Notes: generated by a model not told the origin, from the sequence alone. A stretch of 64,000 nucleotides of DNA from Streptococcus moroccensis (GCF_030812835.1 NZ_JAUSTM010000008.1:34360-98359), one strand, 5' to 3'; positions 8,767-19,672 are shown, counted from the stretch's first letter. Translations and numbers: made by a program.

Positions 8767-11700
8767 TCAGTCTTCTCCTCCTTTCATCTGGCTCAGCCAG
8801 TCTTCTTTCTTCCGGCCCAATTTGGCCAAAAACCGCGCCTGACCTAGGTGCTGGTCCGCCTCAAAGTGCGTGATGCTATTGTACTGATCACCCGCCACCG
8901 AGCGCCCATCAGCGCTATATGGGTTGATGGCAAAATGCCCCTTTAAAATCCAACTACCTGCCTGACGATAGAGATGCTCCGTATGCTGGGTTAAAATCCC
9001 CATCTCCTCAGGGCTAAAGGTCGTACTCGCCGTCTTGCCGTACTGGCCAGTCAAACCCTGGCTAGCCTCCGCGTCAAAGAGTCCCTTAAACTGCAGGCTG
9101 GTCTCACTGGCCTTCAAAATCGCATCCAAATCCTTGACCTTGCTGAGCTGCACCACTGGGTCAGTCATGTGTAGGTACATGGCCCCAAAAACCTTCTCCT
9201 CAAGTCCCAAATGCGGATTGTCCCGCATGGCCATGACATAGGTCATGAGCTGCGGGCTCAGGCCATTGTAAAAGTTGGCCATCTTAAAGGACTGCGGACT
9301 AGACTTATAGTCCACCACGCCCAGTGCTGCGGTTGTTTTTAATTGGTCGATGCGGTCGATCTTACCGACAATGTTGAGTGGCTTGCCTTGCGGCAAGAGC
9401 AGATGTTTCTCAAAGGAGCTTTCCTCACCGACTGTCGTCACCAAGCTATCGTCTCTTAGAGCCGTCGCTGTCGCCTGAGCGATAGCAGCCAATACCTCAT
9501 GGGAATAAGCCGTTTCGCTGGATTCTTGGTAGACATCCCTAAACTCCGCCAGCTGACTGGTCTTCTCTAGGGCCCGACTGACCTTGCGGTCAAAGTCGCC
9601 TGTCCCAGTATCCGATAAGACCTCCTCAAAAACCTTGTGGAGGTAGTTCCCGTGGATTCTGGCATCCGGCACGATTGAGCGGACTTCTTCCAGGCGTAAA
9701 ATGTGACGCAGGAAATACTTGTATTCTGAATTGTAAAAATCGGTCAAACTCGAAGCCGACAAGCGCAGAGGCTTGTCCTCTGGGAAGAGGCGGCTGAGCG
9801 TGTCCTTGGCCAGCGGCTGAGTCGCTAAGCTTGGTGTCGCCCCTGCCTCCGGCAGGGCCAACCCTGAATCGGCCAATTTCTTTCTCAGGTAACGCACTGC
9901 CACTGACCAGAAGGTCTGGTCGTCTGCACTCATCTCCTCTGCCCAGTCCGCCCGATTCAGCTCGACTACCTGAGACAGGAGGCCCTTGTAGTTGCCGACA
10001 TCTGCTGGACTGGCTTCAAGGCTAGCTCGCCCTTTTTCAACCTTGGGAAGTCCCATGGCCTCCAATTGACTCAGGTAGGGCGACACCTGCTCCTCTGTCT
10101 CCTTGAAGAGCTGAGGCGTCGAGAGCACCAGGTGCTCAGTCGCCGCATTGAGGAGCGACAAGGCGGTGAAGTGATTGCGTTTGCCCTGTTCTCGAGCAAG
10201 AACTTCTAAGACTGTTTCTCCAGCCACCTCATTGTTGGCTTGACGCTCCTCATCTGAAATCAGGCTGGTATTCTTGCCCAGCTTTGGAAAGTTACTCTGG
10301 CTGAGCCCGATCGCAAAGACCAGCTTGTTAGCCCTAGGGGTAATGAGGTCATAGGACTTGATATTGACCACATCGACGGTGGCAGGCACCGTCCGATAGT
10401 TGGCCGACAGCATGCCAGACAATACCAAACTCAACCCTTCTTCCACCGAGATGGTCTCGGTGCCAAAGATGGCCTCAAACTGACCTAAAATCCGACTGAA
10501 GGTCTCCCAGACCTGCTGCGCCTGCTCGCGGTCTTGCTCCGACCCTGTCTGCACCAGACGGGCTAAATTCTTCGGCAACTGCACCGCCGTCAGAAATTGT
10601 GACAAGCTCTCCAAGAACTGCCGTCCCGTCTGAGGCTTGGCCTGCAAGAGCCCCACGAGCGGCGGCAGGATCTCCTCACGCAATCGGTTGAGCTGAGTCA
10701 GATCAAACTTAGCACCGCTATTGGCCTGAAAGGCCCGAGAAAAGCGTGTCCAGCCCTTAACTTGGGCAAACTGGACATACTGCTCAAAGTGGTCCAGCTC
10801 GTCTTGCGTCATATCCCCATAGAGCCCGGTCTTAAGGAGATTAAGCAAATCCTCGCCTTGGCAGCGGTAGCGCTTGAGCCTAAGCAGGCTATCCACCAAC
10901 GTCACCAGCGGGTGCTGGCTCATGGACTCAGTCTTGGCCAGGTAATAGGGAATCTCGTACTGGTCAAAAATCTTGCCAATCTGCAGGCGATAACTGTCCA
11001 CATCTCCCAGCAGGACCAAAATATCCTTATAGCGATAGCCCTCATGCAGGTGCCTCCGGATGGCCTTGGCCACATGGACAACCTCCTCCTTCTGACTGAC
11101 CACCTCCCAAAGGGTCACCCGCTCCTTGTCCGCTTCGGTCAAGGTTAATTCGTCCTCGCTATAATCATAGTGACTGGCGAACTTTTGGGAAATGCGGTGC
11201 AGAGAGCTGTCGATCTCCTCGTCACCTGAGATATAGTCAGGCTTAACGGCAAAGGTTTGGGCCAAATGACGGAGAAAATCCACCCCAGCCTGATAAAGAT
11301 TGCCAGAGATATAATTGGCCTGATAGGCTGCCTGGCTGGCATAGGTCCCAATCACAATCGGTACTCCCTGCGCCTCAAGTACCTTGACCAAGTTTTCTTC
11401 CTCTGCCGAAAAACGGGTAAAGCCATCGATGACCAAGGCCATCTGGTCAAAGTCAGCCTTTAGAAGACCTGCCTCCACTTCCTTGGTCAGGGTTTGGACC
11501 TTGCTCTGTGATTCATAGTTTTCCCGATCCAGCAGGCTGTAAAAAGCCTGAAAGATGACCTGCAAGTCAGCCTGCTTTTCCGCCGAATCAAGCCTTGTCA
11601 GCTCTGCTATGGTCAACCCAGACCCTTGCAACTCCTTGTAAAGGGCTACCAACTGCTGGATAAAATCCATGTTCTGCTTGAGCCGGCCATAAACCGTCAA

Positions 11701-12003
11701 GGCATCCTCAGACAGGCTCGATAGGGCCCTGTAAAAGAGCATGGCCAGCCCCGTCTCGTCTATGCTTTCCTTAACTTCTACCTGGTTGAGGGTCACATAG
11801 CGCACCATCTGACCAAACCGCGTCACCAGTACGTCAAAAGACGCGCCCTCTGGCAGCAACTCCAAGACCGCTCGTTCCTTTTCAAAAGACAGGGAGTTGG
11901 GCGCAATGTAAAAGACCCGACGCCCCTCTGCTGTCATCGCTAGCGCCTCCTTGATCAGAAGGCTTGTTAAGTCCTGCCCAATTTCCGTATAAACCAGTCG
12001 CAT
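8767..12003 (-). CDS. rexB: ATP-dependent nuclease subunit B (RexB/AddB)
   Basis: 1078 aa, the partner of RexA. The C-terminal nuclease motif is visible as GKIDRID followed by VVDYKSSPQSF (about 880-910). The N-terminus (MRLVYTEIGQDLTS) lacks the GxxGxGKS loop of Bacillus AddB. Where AddB proteins have an iron-sulphur cysteine within a CPFRYF-like stretch, this one has NSEYKYF, and I find only one cysteine in the whole chain. Both losses are, to my knowledge, typical of streptococcal RexB. The start has AGGAGG about 11 nt upstream. Confidence 0.96.
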   Translation of the reverse strand: MRLVYTEIGQDLTSLLIKEALAMTAEGRRVFYIAPNSLSFEKERAVLELLPEGASFDVLVTRFGQMVRYVTLNQVEVKESIDETGLAMLFYRALSSLSEDALTVYGRLKQNMDFIQQLVALYKELQGSGLTIAELTRLDSAEKQADLQVIFQAFYSLLDRENYESQSKVQTLTKEVEAGLLKADFDQMALVIDGFTRFSAEEENLVKVLEAQGVPIVIGTYASQAAYQANYISGNLYQAGVDFLRHLAQTFAVKPDYISGDEEIDSSLHRISQKFASHYDYSEDELTLTEADKERVTLWEVVSQKEEVVHVAKAIRRHLHEGYRYKDILVLLGDVDSYRLQIGKIFDQYEIPYYLAKTESMSQHPLVTLVDSLLRLKRYRCQGEDLLNLLKTGLYGDMTQDELDHFEQYVQFAQVKGWTRFSRAFQANSGAKFDLTQLNRLREEILPPLVGLLQAKPQTGRQFLESLSQFLTAVQLPKNLARLVQTGSEQDREQAQQVWETFSRILGQFEAIFGTETISVEEGLSLVLSGMLSANYRTVPATVDVVNIKSYDLITPRANKLVFAIGLSQSNFPKLGKNTSLISDEERQANNEVAGETVLEVLAREQGKRNHFTALSLLNAATEHLVLSTPQLFKETEEQVSPYLSQLEAMGLPKVEKGRASLEASPADVGNYKGLLSQVVELNRADWAEEMSADDQTFWSVAVRYLRKKLADSGLALPEAGATPSLATQPLAKDTLSRLFPEDKPLRLSASSLTDFYNSEYKYFLRHILRLEEVRSIVPDARIHGNYLHKVFEEVLSDTGTGDFDRKVSRALEKTSQLAEFRDVYQESSETAYSHEVLAAIAQATATALRDDSLVTTVGEESSFEKHLLLPQGKPLNIVGKIDRIDQLKTTAALGVVDYKSSPQSFKMANFYNGLSPQLMTYVMAMRDNPHLGLEEKVFGAMYLHMTDPVVQLSKVKDLDAILKASETSLQFKGLFDAEASQGLTGQYGKTASTTFSPEEMGILTQHTEHLYRQAGSWILKGHFAINPYSADGRSVAGDQYNSITHFEADQHLGQARFLAKLGRKKEDWLSQMKGGED

Positions 12004-12073
12004 CTCTGATATCCTCCTACATTACTCGCCAGTCCCTATGATTATCCACTTTTCACGCGATTCATTAGCTCCT

Positions 12074-12082
12074 ATTATACCA
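12074..12082 (-). promoter_or_regulatory. extended -10 promoter of rexBA
   Basis: TGGTATAAT on the minus strand, about 70 nt before the rexB start. No good -35 hexamer is visible because the T-tract of the mcrC terminator occupies that place. The TGn extension probably compensates. Confidence 0.6.
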
Positions 12083-12094
12083 AATTCAAGCATG

Positions 12095-12119
12095 AAAAAA
12101 CACCGCCAGAAGGCGGTGG
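12095..12119 (-). terminator. intrinsic terminator of mcrBC
   Basis: CACCGCC-TTCT-GGCGGTG followed by six T on the minus strand, 18 nt beyond the mcrC stop. It overlaps the upstream part of the rexB promoter. Confidence 0.9.
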
Positions 12120-12136
12120 ATAACTGTGAACCACCC

Positions 12137-13474
12137 TCAACCATTTTGCGATTGAGCAGCGATGGCGTATGATTGTTTTAATGTCTCAAGAAACTTCTTT
12201 TCATTTTTAGCCATTTCTGTTACAAATGCGTCATAGCTAGTGCAACCTTGTGGGATTTTAATGGACCATTTTTTTAGCATAGCGCCGTAACCAGCTAATT
12301 CTCCAATCTCGTTATCACCTACATTATCCTGACTGGGAAAGACTACCCCCGCCAGATTGGCCTTTAAAATATAAGTATAGGATATTAATTGATACAAATC
12401 CGATCTGTCAATGCCTTTTTCTGTTAATTCCAAGCGTTTGTATTTAGCATCTAAAACAACGCCCTTTTCTATACTATAAAAATCGGGGTAAACCGTCCGC
12501 TGTCGGTCGGAAAAAACAGATATCCCATCTTGACTCGCTTTATTTCTGGGATGCACAAACTCTTTTCCCAAAAGCGTCGCTATATATTCCTCCCATAGCC
12601 ATGCCACATCAAAGAGGATACCATGTATGTTGTCTCTGTTGCCACCTACTGCCTGCTTTTGACCAGTCAAAAGCAACAAACACAGTTGTTGCAAAGCAGT
12701 ATACTCCTTAAAATAAGCATGGCGGAGCCGCTCTTTCTGGTTAGACATGATAACTGTTTGCCTATCCGATAGTTGGTAGCTTGCTGTCACTTCAGCGACA
12801 GCTTTAACATTTTCCCTTGTTTCTGGATTAGAAGCCAAAATAGAATAACTATTTTTTTGACTGACTTTAATGTATTCAATGGTGTGACGAACTAACTGTA
12901 ACAGAGGATTATCATAGGAAAATTCACGTGTTCGATAAGCTATTTTCCCAGTAAAAGGAGTGCTCGCTTTGATATGCTTCGCAACATCAAGACTCCCTTT
13001 AATATTGGCATCATGATAATCAAAACGGCGGTATTCTTTGTATAAACCTTTTCGTAAGGCTGCCTGCAGATATTTGGGAAAGAGATAAACCAAAAGCTGA
13101 TAAAACTGCTGATCTTGTGAGAGTGCAGTGTCCAGATTGGTCAGATTGATATGAAGAACTTTTTGTAACATATAGTGCAAAAAGTAGTCTTTGTCATCCG
13201 CCTGAGCAAAACGAGAATGGATGGTTAATTGTTCATCTCGATAACCAATAAAACCAGCCACATTCTGGGATTTCACTTTATCATCAACTGACTCGAAAAT
13301 TTTAGCCGATTCATCTAAATCTGGTATCTTTGACAAATCCGTCGGAAACACAAATACCTTATCATGCTCACTTAAATACTTGAGGCTCTTATCGAGCAAG
13401 TAATTTCCTAAATTTGGATACGCCTCTAAAAATTCAGACTTAGAAATATCCTGTTGATTATCCTTAATCCACAT
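12137..13474 (-). CDS. mcrC: McrC family nuclease subunit of an McrBC restriction system
   Basis: 445 aa from the ATG at 13474 (MWIKDNQQ), which has GAGGAAG about 8 nt upstream; the frame extends 8 codons further to 13498. McrC supplies the PD-(D/E)xK nuclease of the modification-dependent McrBC enzyme. The N-terminal half is the McrC fold region. The nuclease core is seen as YPDFYSIEKG followed by VVLDAKYKRLEL in the last third, matching PD...DAK. It overlaps mcrB by 11 bp. A self-contained unit with its own promoter and terminator sits between rexB and pheT, so this is probably an acquired defence pair. Confidence 0.88.
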   Translation of the reverse strand: MWIKDNQQDISKSEFLEAYPNLGNYLLDKSLKYLSEHDKVFVFPTDLSKIPDLDESAKIFESVDDKVKSQNVAGFIGYRDEQLTIHSRFAQADDKDYFLHYMLQKVLHINLTNLDTALSQDQQFYQLLVYLFPKYLQAALRKGLYKEYRRFDYHDANIKGSLDVAKHIKASTPFTGKIAYRTREFSYDNPLLQLVRHTIEYIKVSQKNSYSILASNPETRENVKAVAEVTASYQLSDRQTVIMSNQKERLRHAYFKEYTALQQLCLLLLTGQKQAVGGNRDNIHGILFDVAWLWEEYIATLLGKEFVHPRNKASQDGISVFSDRQRTVYPDFYSIEKGVVLDAKYKRLELTEKGIDRSDLYQLISYTYILKANLAGVVFPSQDNVGDNEIGELAGYGAMLKKWSIKIPQGCTSYDAFVTEMAKNEKKFLETLKQSYAIAAQSQNG

Positions 13475-15404
13475 GTGCTTCTTCCTCAAGATAATCATAT
13501 GCTTTTTTTAAGGTTTCAAGATGTTCTATCTCCTGATAGGTGCCTCGCAAGTACTCTTGTAGAAGGGGTTCCAGATAATCAGTCCATAATGTATCATACT
13601 GATAATCAAGCTCTGGTAGTTTAAGGAAATAAGAAGGGCCCACATGGTAATTTGTATTTAATTCCGGAATCTCTTCGATAGCTCGATTGAGAGACAGCAA
13701 GCGACGCTTAGCTTCTTCAATCTGACTGTCATCAAATCCCTCAGTCTTTTCCCACATATCTATGGTATCTTCTGCCTTAATTTCGATAAATCGAAAACGA
13801 CGTCGCATAGCAAAATCAAAGGTATCGACAGAGCGATCAATATCATTCATGGTACCAATAATATAAACATTCTCTGGAATGTAGAACTTTTCATCCGATT
13901 CGTGCATATTGGCATACTGGGTAGAAACCGCACCCGCTGGCCCTCTGTATCCAGGGTCGATCGCGTAAAACAATTCTCCAAAAATTTTAGAAATTTCCCC
14001 ACGATTGATTTCATCGATGATGAAGACAAATAGTGGAGCATCTTTAGCATTTGTATCCGTAGGGATTTGATAGTCTAATAAGCCAAATTTTTGTTTTAAG
14101 GTTTTTAAAACCGTGCGTCCGCTAGAACGGTAATAGGTTTGCTTGTCGTATGTCTCATCTTTATAGAGTTCATAAACATAAGGTCTAGGCAAAGTCCAGC
14201 CAGAAGTCCCACTATCATAATTGACAGATAAATTTTGTCTGCTGTTAACAGTAAGGTAAGATGTTTTTGTCACGTATTCTTTTTGATCTGATTGGTTTAT
14301 AAACTCTAGATAGCTATCCCAAGCCTCATCAAAATTGTCATGACCTCCAACCTTACTCTTTTTTGCCGCTCTTTCACAAAAGCTCTTAAAAATGCCATCC
14401 TTTAATTCAAAACTCACTTGACCATCATCATTTGAGATTGGCCTGAGTCCTTCAACAAAATCCGTATAATCATACGAAGGGTGAAATTGAACAAAACCGA
14501 TGCGCTCTTTCTCAGCATCTGTCAAATCAGAATAATCATGCTTATTACCTTTCGAAACAAGTTCAGCAGCAATCTGTCTAGCTAGAAAAGTCTTACCAGT
14601 ACCAGGAGCGCCGCGAAGAATGATATTTTTAGAATTTTTCACCTGTTTGCTATATTGAAATACCATAGCATCTTGGAAAGACACATTTTGATTTGGTGAA
14701 TCTCCATTCTCTTCTTTATACGTCTGAAAGAATTCATGCAAAATACCGCCTATACTCTGATTCTCTAAATGAGGATATTTTTCTCTAACCTTTTGAGCAA
14801 TCTCATAATTCTGACGATACGGTCCACCTTGAATCATTTGTGGAACAAGCTGATTCCAAAACATTTTTTGACTATTATTATTAATTCCAAAATACGGGTT
14901 GCCTTCAGAATATATACAGAGTAGTTTAGTAACTACTGCGGAACGATTTATAAACTCATTTTGAGAATGTTTCGTATTAAATATTGGATTTTCAAAATCA
15001 AGTTTGACCCCGGACACAATGATATCAAATAAATCGTTTTTTAGTTTTGAGAATCGTTCATCCAGCTCATCATCATTGATAATTTGATTGGCTTGATCCA
15101 CATAAGATCCCTTTCCTTTATTCCAGTATATGCCAAACTTAGATGCACCACCTCCTCCAATACCCATAAACAAATGCTTGTATTTCCCTTGTTCAATCAA
15201 ATAGCATAACGAGGCATTTTGAGCACCTTTCCCAATAACATAATCGTCAATCGTCATAGTCTTAAGTCTATCTAAAGGCCACTCCTTTAAAAATTGAGAC
15301 CGCAATATCTCATTCTCTTTAATATAGCTTGACGACATTTGGATAATGTTATCTTGATTATTTTCATACCATTCGTAAAATGTATCCAGTGTGATATTTG
15401 CCAT
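13464..15404 (-). CDS. mcrB: McrB-type AAA+ GTPase of an McrBC restriction system
   Basis: 646 aa. The C-terminal AAA+ domain has Walker A GAPGTGKT (265-272), FVQFHPSYDYTDFVEG, Walker B FVFIIDEINRG (about 465-475) and the McrB-specific GTMNDIDRSVDTFD with AMRRRFRF after it. The N-terminal 230 residues should read the DNA target. They contain TIDDYVIGKGAQNAS and a GIGGGGASKFGIYW stretch and do not look like the E. coli McrB DNA-binding domain, so the recognised modification cannot be predicted. The start has an AAAGAGG site. The sequence is AT-rich compared with rexAB. Confidence 0.88.
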   Translation of the reverse strand: MANITLDTFYEWYENNQDNIIQMSSSYIKENEILRSQFLKEWPLDRLKTMTIDDYVIGKGAQNASLCYLIEQGKYKHLFMGIGGGGASKFGIYWNKGKGSYVDQANQIINDDELDERFSKLKNDLFDIIVSGVKLDFENPIFNTKHSQNEFINRSAVVTKLLCIYSEGNPYFGINNNSQKMFWNQLVPQMIQGGPYRQNYEIAQKVREKYPHLENQSIGGILHEFFQTYKEENGDSPNQNVSFQDAMVFQYSKQVKNSKNIILRGAPGTGKTFLARQIAAELVSKGNKHDYSDLTDAEKERIGFVQFHPSYDYTDFVEGLRPISNDDGQVSFELKDGIFKSFCERAAKKSKVGGHDNFDEAWDSYLEFINQSDQKEYVTKTSYLTVNSRQNLSVNYDSGTSGWTLPRPYVYELYKDETYDKQTYYRSSGRTVLKTLKQKFGLLDYQIPTDTNAKDAPLFVFIIDEINRGEISKIFGELFYAIDPGYRGPAGAVSTQYANMHESDEKFYIPENVYIIGTMNDIDRSVDTFDFAMRRRFRFIEIKAEDTIDMWEKTEGFDDSQIEEAKRRLLSLNRAIEEIPELNTNYHVGPSYFLKLPELDYQYDTLWTDYLEPLLQEYLRGTYQEIEHLETLKKAYDYLEEEAHVD

Positions 15405-15471
15405 AAATTCAACCTCTTTTTTGATTGTCTTTTTTATTAATCATCTCTAAATAAAAGTTACTATATCTTTT

Positions 15472-15480
15472 ATTATACCA
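15472..15480 (-). promoter_or_regulatory. extended -10 promoter of mcrBC
   Basis: TGGTATAAT on the minus strand, 68 nt before the mcrB start. The -35 region is poor. Confidence 0.55.
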
Positions 15481-15531
15481 TTTTACTCAGAAAACGGAGT
15501 ACTCACTATAAAGCGATTTCTTTTTAGACCT

Positions 15532-15565
15532 TAAAAACCACCAGAGTTCTGCTCTGATGGTTGTT
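15532..15565 (-). terminator. intrinsic terminator of the pheS-GNAT-pheT operon
   Basis: On the minus strand AACCATCAGAG pairs with CTCTGGTGGTT and a TTTTT run follows. It lies just past the pheT stop at 15587. Confidence 0.85.
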
Positions 15566-15586
15566 TTCCTTTTATCAAACATTGGC

Positions 15587-17974
15587 TTAGCGCACTTCGG
15601 CACCAAGGGTTTCGGTCAGTGACTTAGTGATTTTGGCCATGTAGCCCGCTACTTCCTCATCGGTCAAACTATCGATCGGGTTTTGGAAGGTCAGGTTGTA
15701 GGCCATGGACTTCTTGCCAGGCTCGATACCAGGCCCTGCATAAAGGTCAAAGAGGGCAACCTTGGTCAAGCGCTTCACACCTGCTGCTGCGATCGCATCC
15801 AAGACCTCTTGATGACTCACAGTATTCTTCAAGAGGAGGGAAATGTCACGGCTGACTGCAGGGAATTTCGAGATGTCGGTAAATGGCTGAGCTGGCGTGA
15901 GGGCTGCCTCAATCGCTGTCAGGTTGAGCTCTACCACGTAGGTCTCAGGCACACCGTAAGCCTTAGCTGTTCCAGGGTGCACTTGACCGATAAAGCCGAC
16001 TGTCTGCCCATCCAGTTCAATGCTGGCTGCGCGTCCAGGATGGAGATTTGGCAGGTCAGCTTGAGCGACAAAGCGTGGTGCTAAGCGCAACTGGTCAAAG
16101 ATAGCTTCAACGATACCCTTGGCATTGAAGAAATCCACCTTGTCCTTAGTACCAGCAACAAGACCCGTTAAGGCAAAGGCAAAGGTTTCGATTTCCTGCG
16201 GGAGGTCCGTCTTGGCATCTCCAGACTGTTCAAAGACCTTGCCAATTTCATAGAGGCCCAAGTCTTGATTTTTACGCGCCACGTTGTAGGCGACGATTTC
16301 AAGTAAGCCAGCCGTCACATTCTGACGAAGGACAGAGCGATCGATGGTCATCGGCCACATAAGCTCTGTCACCTGGGTTGGCTGAGCCGTAAAGGCGACT
16401 GCTTTTTCAGGGGTTGTGAGGGCATAAGAGATGACCTCAGTCAGCCCTGCTCCTTCAGCCAAGGTACGGACTTTGCGGCGCAGGCTTTGCATAGGGGTCA
16501 ATTCGCCGGCTGTTCCTGCTTCGTTTGGCAGTGTAGTTGGCAACTTGTCATAACCATAGATACGGGCGATTTCTTCTACAATGTCGGCCGGGATACGGAT
16601 GTCCCAACGGCGACGAGGGACCTGAACCGTAAAGCTTTCCTCGTCTCCTGACACCGCCATACCGAGACGACGGAAAACATCTGCAATGGTCGCGTAGTCA
16701 AGGGTTGTCCCGAGACGCTTGTTGACATAATCAAGGCGAGCTGAGACTGGAATATCAGACACATCCAAATCTCCAGCCTTGACCACACCAGAACGCACCT
16801 CACCTCCAGCTAATTCAGCCACCAGTGCAGCTGCCACATCGAGGGCAAGGCCAAGTTCTGCCACATTTGTTCCTTTTTCAAAGCGGGCAGATGATTCTGA
16901 GCGGAGGTTAAGGCGACCGCTGGTTTTGCGAATGGTCTTGCCATCAAAGCTGGCTGCTTCAAGGACAATACGGCTAGTCTTATCTGTGATTTCAGTCGCT
17001 GAGCCACCCATGACCCCACCAAGAGCCACAGCCTCATCCCCAACCGCGATAACGATATCGTCCACTGTCAATTCACGTTCTTCTTCATCCAGTGTCACCA
17101 AGGTTTCACCGGCCTTAGCTTGACGCGCGACAATCTTGTTGTCCTTGAAGGTATCTAGGTCAAAGGCATGCATCGGTTGCCCAAAGTAAAGCAAGATGTA
17201 GTTAGTAATGTCGACCACGTTGTTGAGTGGGCGAATACCAGCATTCATAAGCAAATTTTGGAGCCACTGGGGACTTGGGGCGATGGTCACATTTTCCACC
17301 ACACGCGCCTGATAGCTAGCCACCTTATCAGAAGAAATCTCGACAGATAAGACATCACTAGCAGCTAGATTTGACTCTGTCAAGACAGGATCTTCAAAGT
17401 GAACTGGCGTGTCATAGATTGCTGCCACTTCATGGGCAACCCCACGCATAGACAAAGCATCTGCGCGGTTTGGCGTGATCGAAAGCTCGACAATCTCATC
17501 GTCCATATCCAGATACGGGAAGATGCTGTCGCCAACCACCGCGTCCTCAGGCAGGTAGTAAATGCCGTCTGCATAGGCTTTTGGCACGACCGCATCAGGA
17601 TAGCCGATCTCTGCCAATGAGCAGATCATCCCTAGCGATTCCACACCACGGATTTTCCCTTTTTTAATCTTGTGGTTGCCTGCGATACGTGCACCTGGAA
17701 GGGCCACAATGACCTTGATACCAGGCTTAACATTTGGTGCCCCGCAAACGATCTGAGTGGTTTCCTCACCAATGTTAACTTCACAGATGTGCAAGTGAGT
17801 TTCTGGGATATCTTCAACCGATACCACTTCACCCACGACGAGTTTAGACAGGCCTTCTGCAGGTGTTTCCACCCCTTCAACCTCAATCCCCGTGGTTGAC
17901 ATGGTTTCTGACAAGTCCTGACTTGTCGCCGTCACATCAACCAGTTGTTTTAACCATTTATAACTTACTAACAT
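15587..17974 (-). CDS. pheT: phenylalanine--tRNA ligase beta subunit
   Basis: 795 aa, near the usual 800. It forms the alpha2-beta2 PheRS with PheS and charges tRNA-Phe. The N-terminal tRNA-binding domain (about 40-150) includes [10 protein letters not shown], and a B3/B4 editing region follows. The C-terminal anticodon-binding FDX-ACB domain starts around [18 protein letters not shown]. It is the last gene of an operon with pheS and a GNAT gene, 12 nt after the latter, under T-box control. Confidence 0.97.
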   Translation of the reverse strand: MLVSYKWLKQLVDVTATSQDLSETMSTTGIEVEGVETPAEGLSKLVVGEVVSVEDIPETHLHICEVNIGEETTQIVCGAPNVKPGIKVIVALPGARIAGNHKIKKGKIRGVESLGMICSLAEIGYPDAVVPKAYADGIYYLPEDAVVGDSIFPYLDMDDEIVELSITPNRADALSMRGVAHEVAAIYDTPVHFEDPVLTESNLAASDVLSVEISSDKVASYQARVVENVTIAPSPQWLQNLLMNAGIRPLNNVVDITNYILLYFGQPMHAFDLDTFKDNKIVARQAKAGETLVTLDEEERELTVDDIVIAVGDEAVALGGVMGGSATEITDKTSRIVLEAASFDGKTIRKTSGRLNLRSESSARFEKGTNVAELGLALDVAAALVAELAGGEVRSGVVKAGDLDVSDIPVSARLDYVNKRLGTTLDYATIADVFRRLGMAVSGDEESFTVQVPRRRWDIRIPADIVEEIARIYGYDKLPTTLPNEAGTAGELTPMQSLRRKVRTLAEGAGLTEVISYALTTPEKAVAFTAQPTQVTELMWPMTIDRSVLRQNVTAGLLEIVAYNVARKNQDLGLYEIGKVFEQSGDAKTDLPQEIETFAFALTGLVAGTKDKVDFFNAKGIVEAIFDQLRLAPRFVAQADLPNLHPGRAASIELDGQTVGFIGQVHPGTAKAYGVPETYVVELNLTAIEAALTPAQPFTDISKFPAVSRDISLLLKNTVSHQEVLDAIAAAGVKRLTKVALFDLYAGPGIEPGKKSMAYNLTFQNPIDSLTDEEVAGYMAKITKSLTETLGAEVR

Positions 17975-17986
17975 GTTTATCCTTCC

Positions 17987-18511
17987 CTATTTGAGCGCTT
18001 TTTTCATGAGCCAGTCCGTATCTACCTTATCACCGACTTCAAAATGATGCTCACCAAATTTTTCAAAACCATATTTTTCATAGAATCGCTGAGCCTTCAC
18101 ATTGTATTCCCAGACCCCTAACCAAGCCCAGGTTTTTCCTGAGTTGGCAGCAGCTTCCATGGCATAATCAAAGAGAAACTTGCCCAGACCTAGTCCCTGA
18201 TAGGCATTGAGAACGTAGATTCGCTGGATTTCAAAGCCATCTTCCAGCTCCTGCTCGGTCTGAGCTTGACCCCAATTGAGCTTAATGAAGCCCACTGGTT
18301 GGTTATCAACCATTAAGAAATCGACTTTGGTCTCAGGGTCATCCAATTCCTTTTGGAGCTGTTCCAAGCTGTAATCCCTGTCAAAAAACTCCTGAAGTTG
18401 AGCCTCGCTATTGTCATGCCCAAAGGTCTCACGAAAGGTTTGGATCGCCAGATCTCTCAAGATTGGTAGCTCTTCAGCAGCTACAGGCTTAATGCTTCTT
18501 GTTGTCACCAT
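17987..18511 (-). CDS. GNAT family N-acetyltransferase
   Basis: 174 aa. The acetyl-CoA binding motif A is visible as RIYVLNAYQGLGLGKFLFD (about 111-129), followed by GVWEYNVKAQRFYEKYGF, which is typical of GNAT motif B and close to PaiA-like polyamine/small-molecule acetyltransferases. The substrate cannot be told from sequence. It lies between pheS and pheT and must be cotranscribed with them, so it is induced when charged tRNA-Phe runs low. An acetyltransferase in this position is common in streptococci. Confidence 0.88.
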   Translation of the reverse strand: MVTTRSIKPVAAEELPILRDLAIQTFRETFGHDNSEAQLQEFFDRDYSLEQLQKELDDPETKVDFLMVDNQPVGFIKLNWGQAQTEQELEDGFEIQRIYVLNAYQGLGLGKFLFDYAMEAAANSGKTWAWLGVWEYNVKAQRFYEKYGFEKFGEHHFEVGDKVDTDWLMKKALK

Positions 18512-18581
18512 CTTATTTCCTCTTTTCTTAGGTCCATAGCAGAGCTTCTATACGGACAGCTCAGCAAACTTTTAATGCTTC

Positions 18582-19628
18582 TTAACCCTTGAATTGTTCT
18601 GAAAAACGGGCATCCCCTTGGTAGAACCCACGGATGTCATTGATGCCATAACGAAGCATGGCAATCCGTTCTTGACCAAGTCCAAAGGCAAATCCTGAAT
18701 ACTTGTCACTATCAATACCTGACATCTCAAGGACACTTGGATGAACCATCCCAGCCCCTAAAATCTCAATCCAGCCGGTTTGTTTGCAGACATTACAGCC
18801 GTCACCGCCACACTTGAAGCACGACACGTCAACCTCAACTGAAGGCTCCGTGAACGGGAAGTAAGACGGACGCAGGCGAATCTTACGGTCCTCACCAAAC
18901 ATCTTCTGGCTGATCATCTGAAGGGTTCCCTTGAGGTCGCCCATAGAGATGTTTTCACCGACAACCAAGCCCTCTATCTGATGGAATTGGTGCGAGTGCG
19001 TCGCATCATCCGTATCCCGACGGAAGACGCGTCCTGGCGAGATCATCTTGAGAGGACCTTTAGCAAAATCGTGCTGGTCCATGGTTCTGGCCTGAACAGG
19101 ACTGGTATGGGTACGGAGCAAGATCTCTTCTGTAATGTAGAAGGTATCCTGCATATCACGCGCTGGGTGGTCTTTTGGCAAATTCATGCGCTCAAAGTTG
19201 TAGTAATCCTTCTCGACCTCGTAACCATCTACGACTTGGAAGCCCATGCCAAGGAAGATATCTTCGATTTCTTGGCTGGTCTGAGTCAAAACATGGCGTT
19301 GCCCAACGGTAACTGGTTTGCCAGGCAAGGTCACATCGATTGACTCGCTAGCCAGTTGCGCCGCAATTTTTTCTTGCTCCAACAAGGCATTGGCCTCATC
19401 AAAGGCAGCTGTCAAGACATCACGCACTTCATTGACGTATTTCCCTACCTGAGGACGCTCTTCCGGCGACAGATCTTTTAACCCTTTCAGAATTTCTGTG
19501 AGTGATCCTTTTTTCCCCAAGACTGAGACACGCAGGTCCTGAACTTCTTTAGACGCTTCGAGGTTCACGTCCTTTAACTTTTCTAGCGTACTTTGGCGAA
19601 GCTCCGCCAATTTCTCTTGAATTGTCAT
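18582..19628 (-). CDS. pheS: phenylalanine--tRNA ligase alpha subunit
   Basis: 348 aa catalytic subunit of PheRS. It has an N-terminal coiled-coil (about 1-85) and a class II core with motif 2 [19 protein letters not shown] and motif 3 [35 protein letters not shown] cysteine cluster, as in other Firmicutes PheS, precedes motif 3. It is the first gene of the operon, behind a T-box leader. The start at 19628 is preceded by a GGAGGAATT site. Confidence 0.97.
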   Translation of the reverse strand: MTIQEKLAELRQSTLEKLKDVNLEASKEVQDLRVSVLGKKGSLTEILKGLKDLSPEERPQVGKYVNEVRDVLTAAFDEANALLEQEKIAAQLASESIDVTLPGKPVTVGQRHVLTQTSQEIEDIFLGMGFQVVDGYEVEKDYYNFERMNLPKDHPARDMQDTFYITEEILLRTHTSPVQARTMDQHDFAKGPLKMISPGRVFRRDTDDATHSHQFHQIEGLVVGENISMGDLKGTLQMISQKMFGEDRKIRLRPSYFPFTEPSVEVDVSCFKCGGDGCNVCKQTGWIEILGAGMVHPSVLEMSGIDSDKYSGFAFGLGQERIAMLRYGINDIRGFYQGDARFSEQFKG

Positions 19629-19672
19629 AATTCCTCCATTTGTAAAATAGCTTCTTCAAGCCTTTCAAAACT

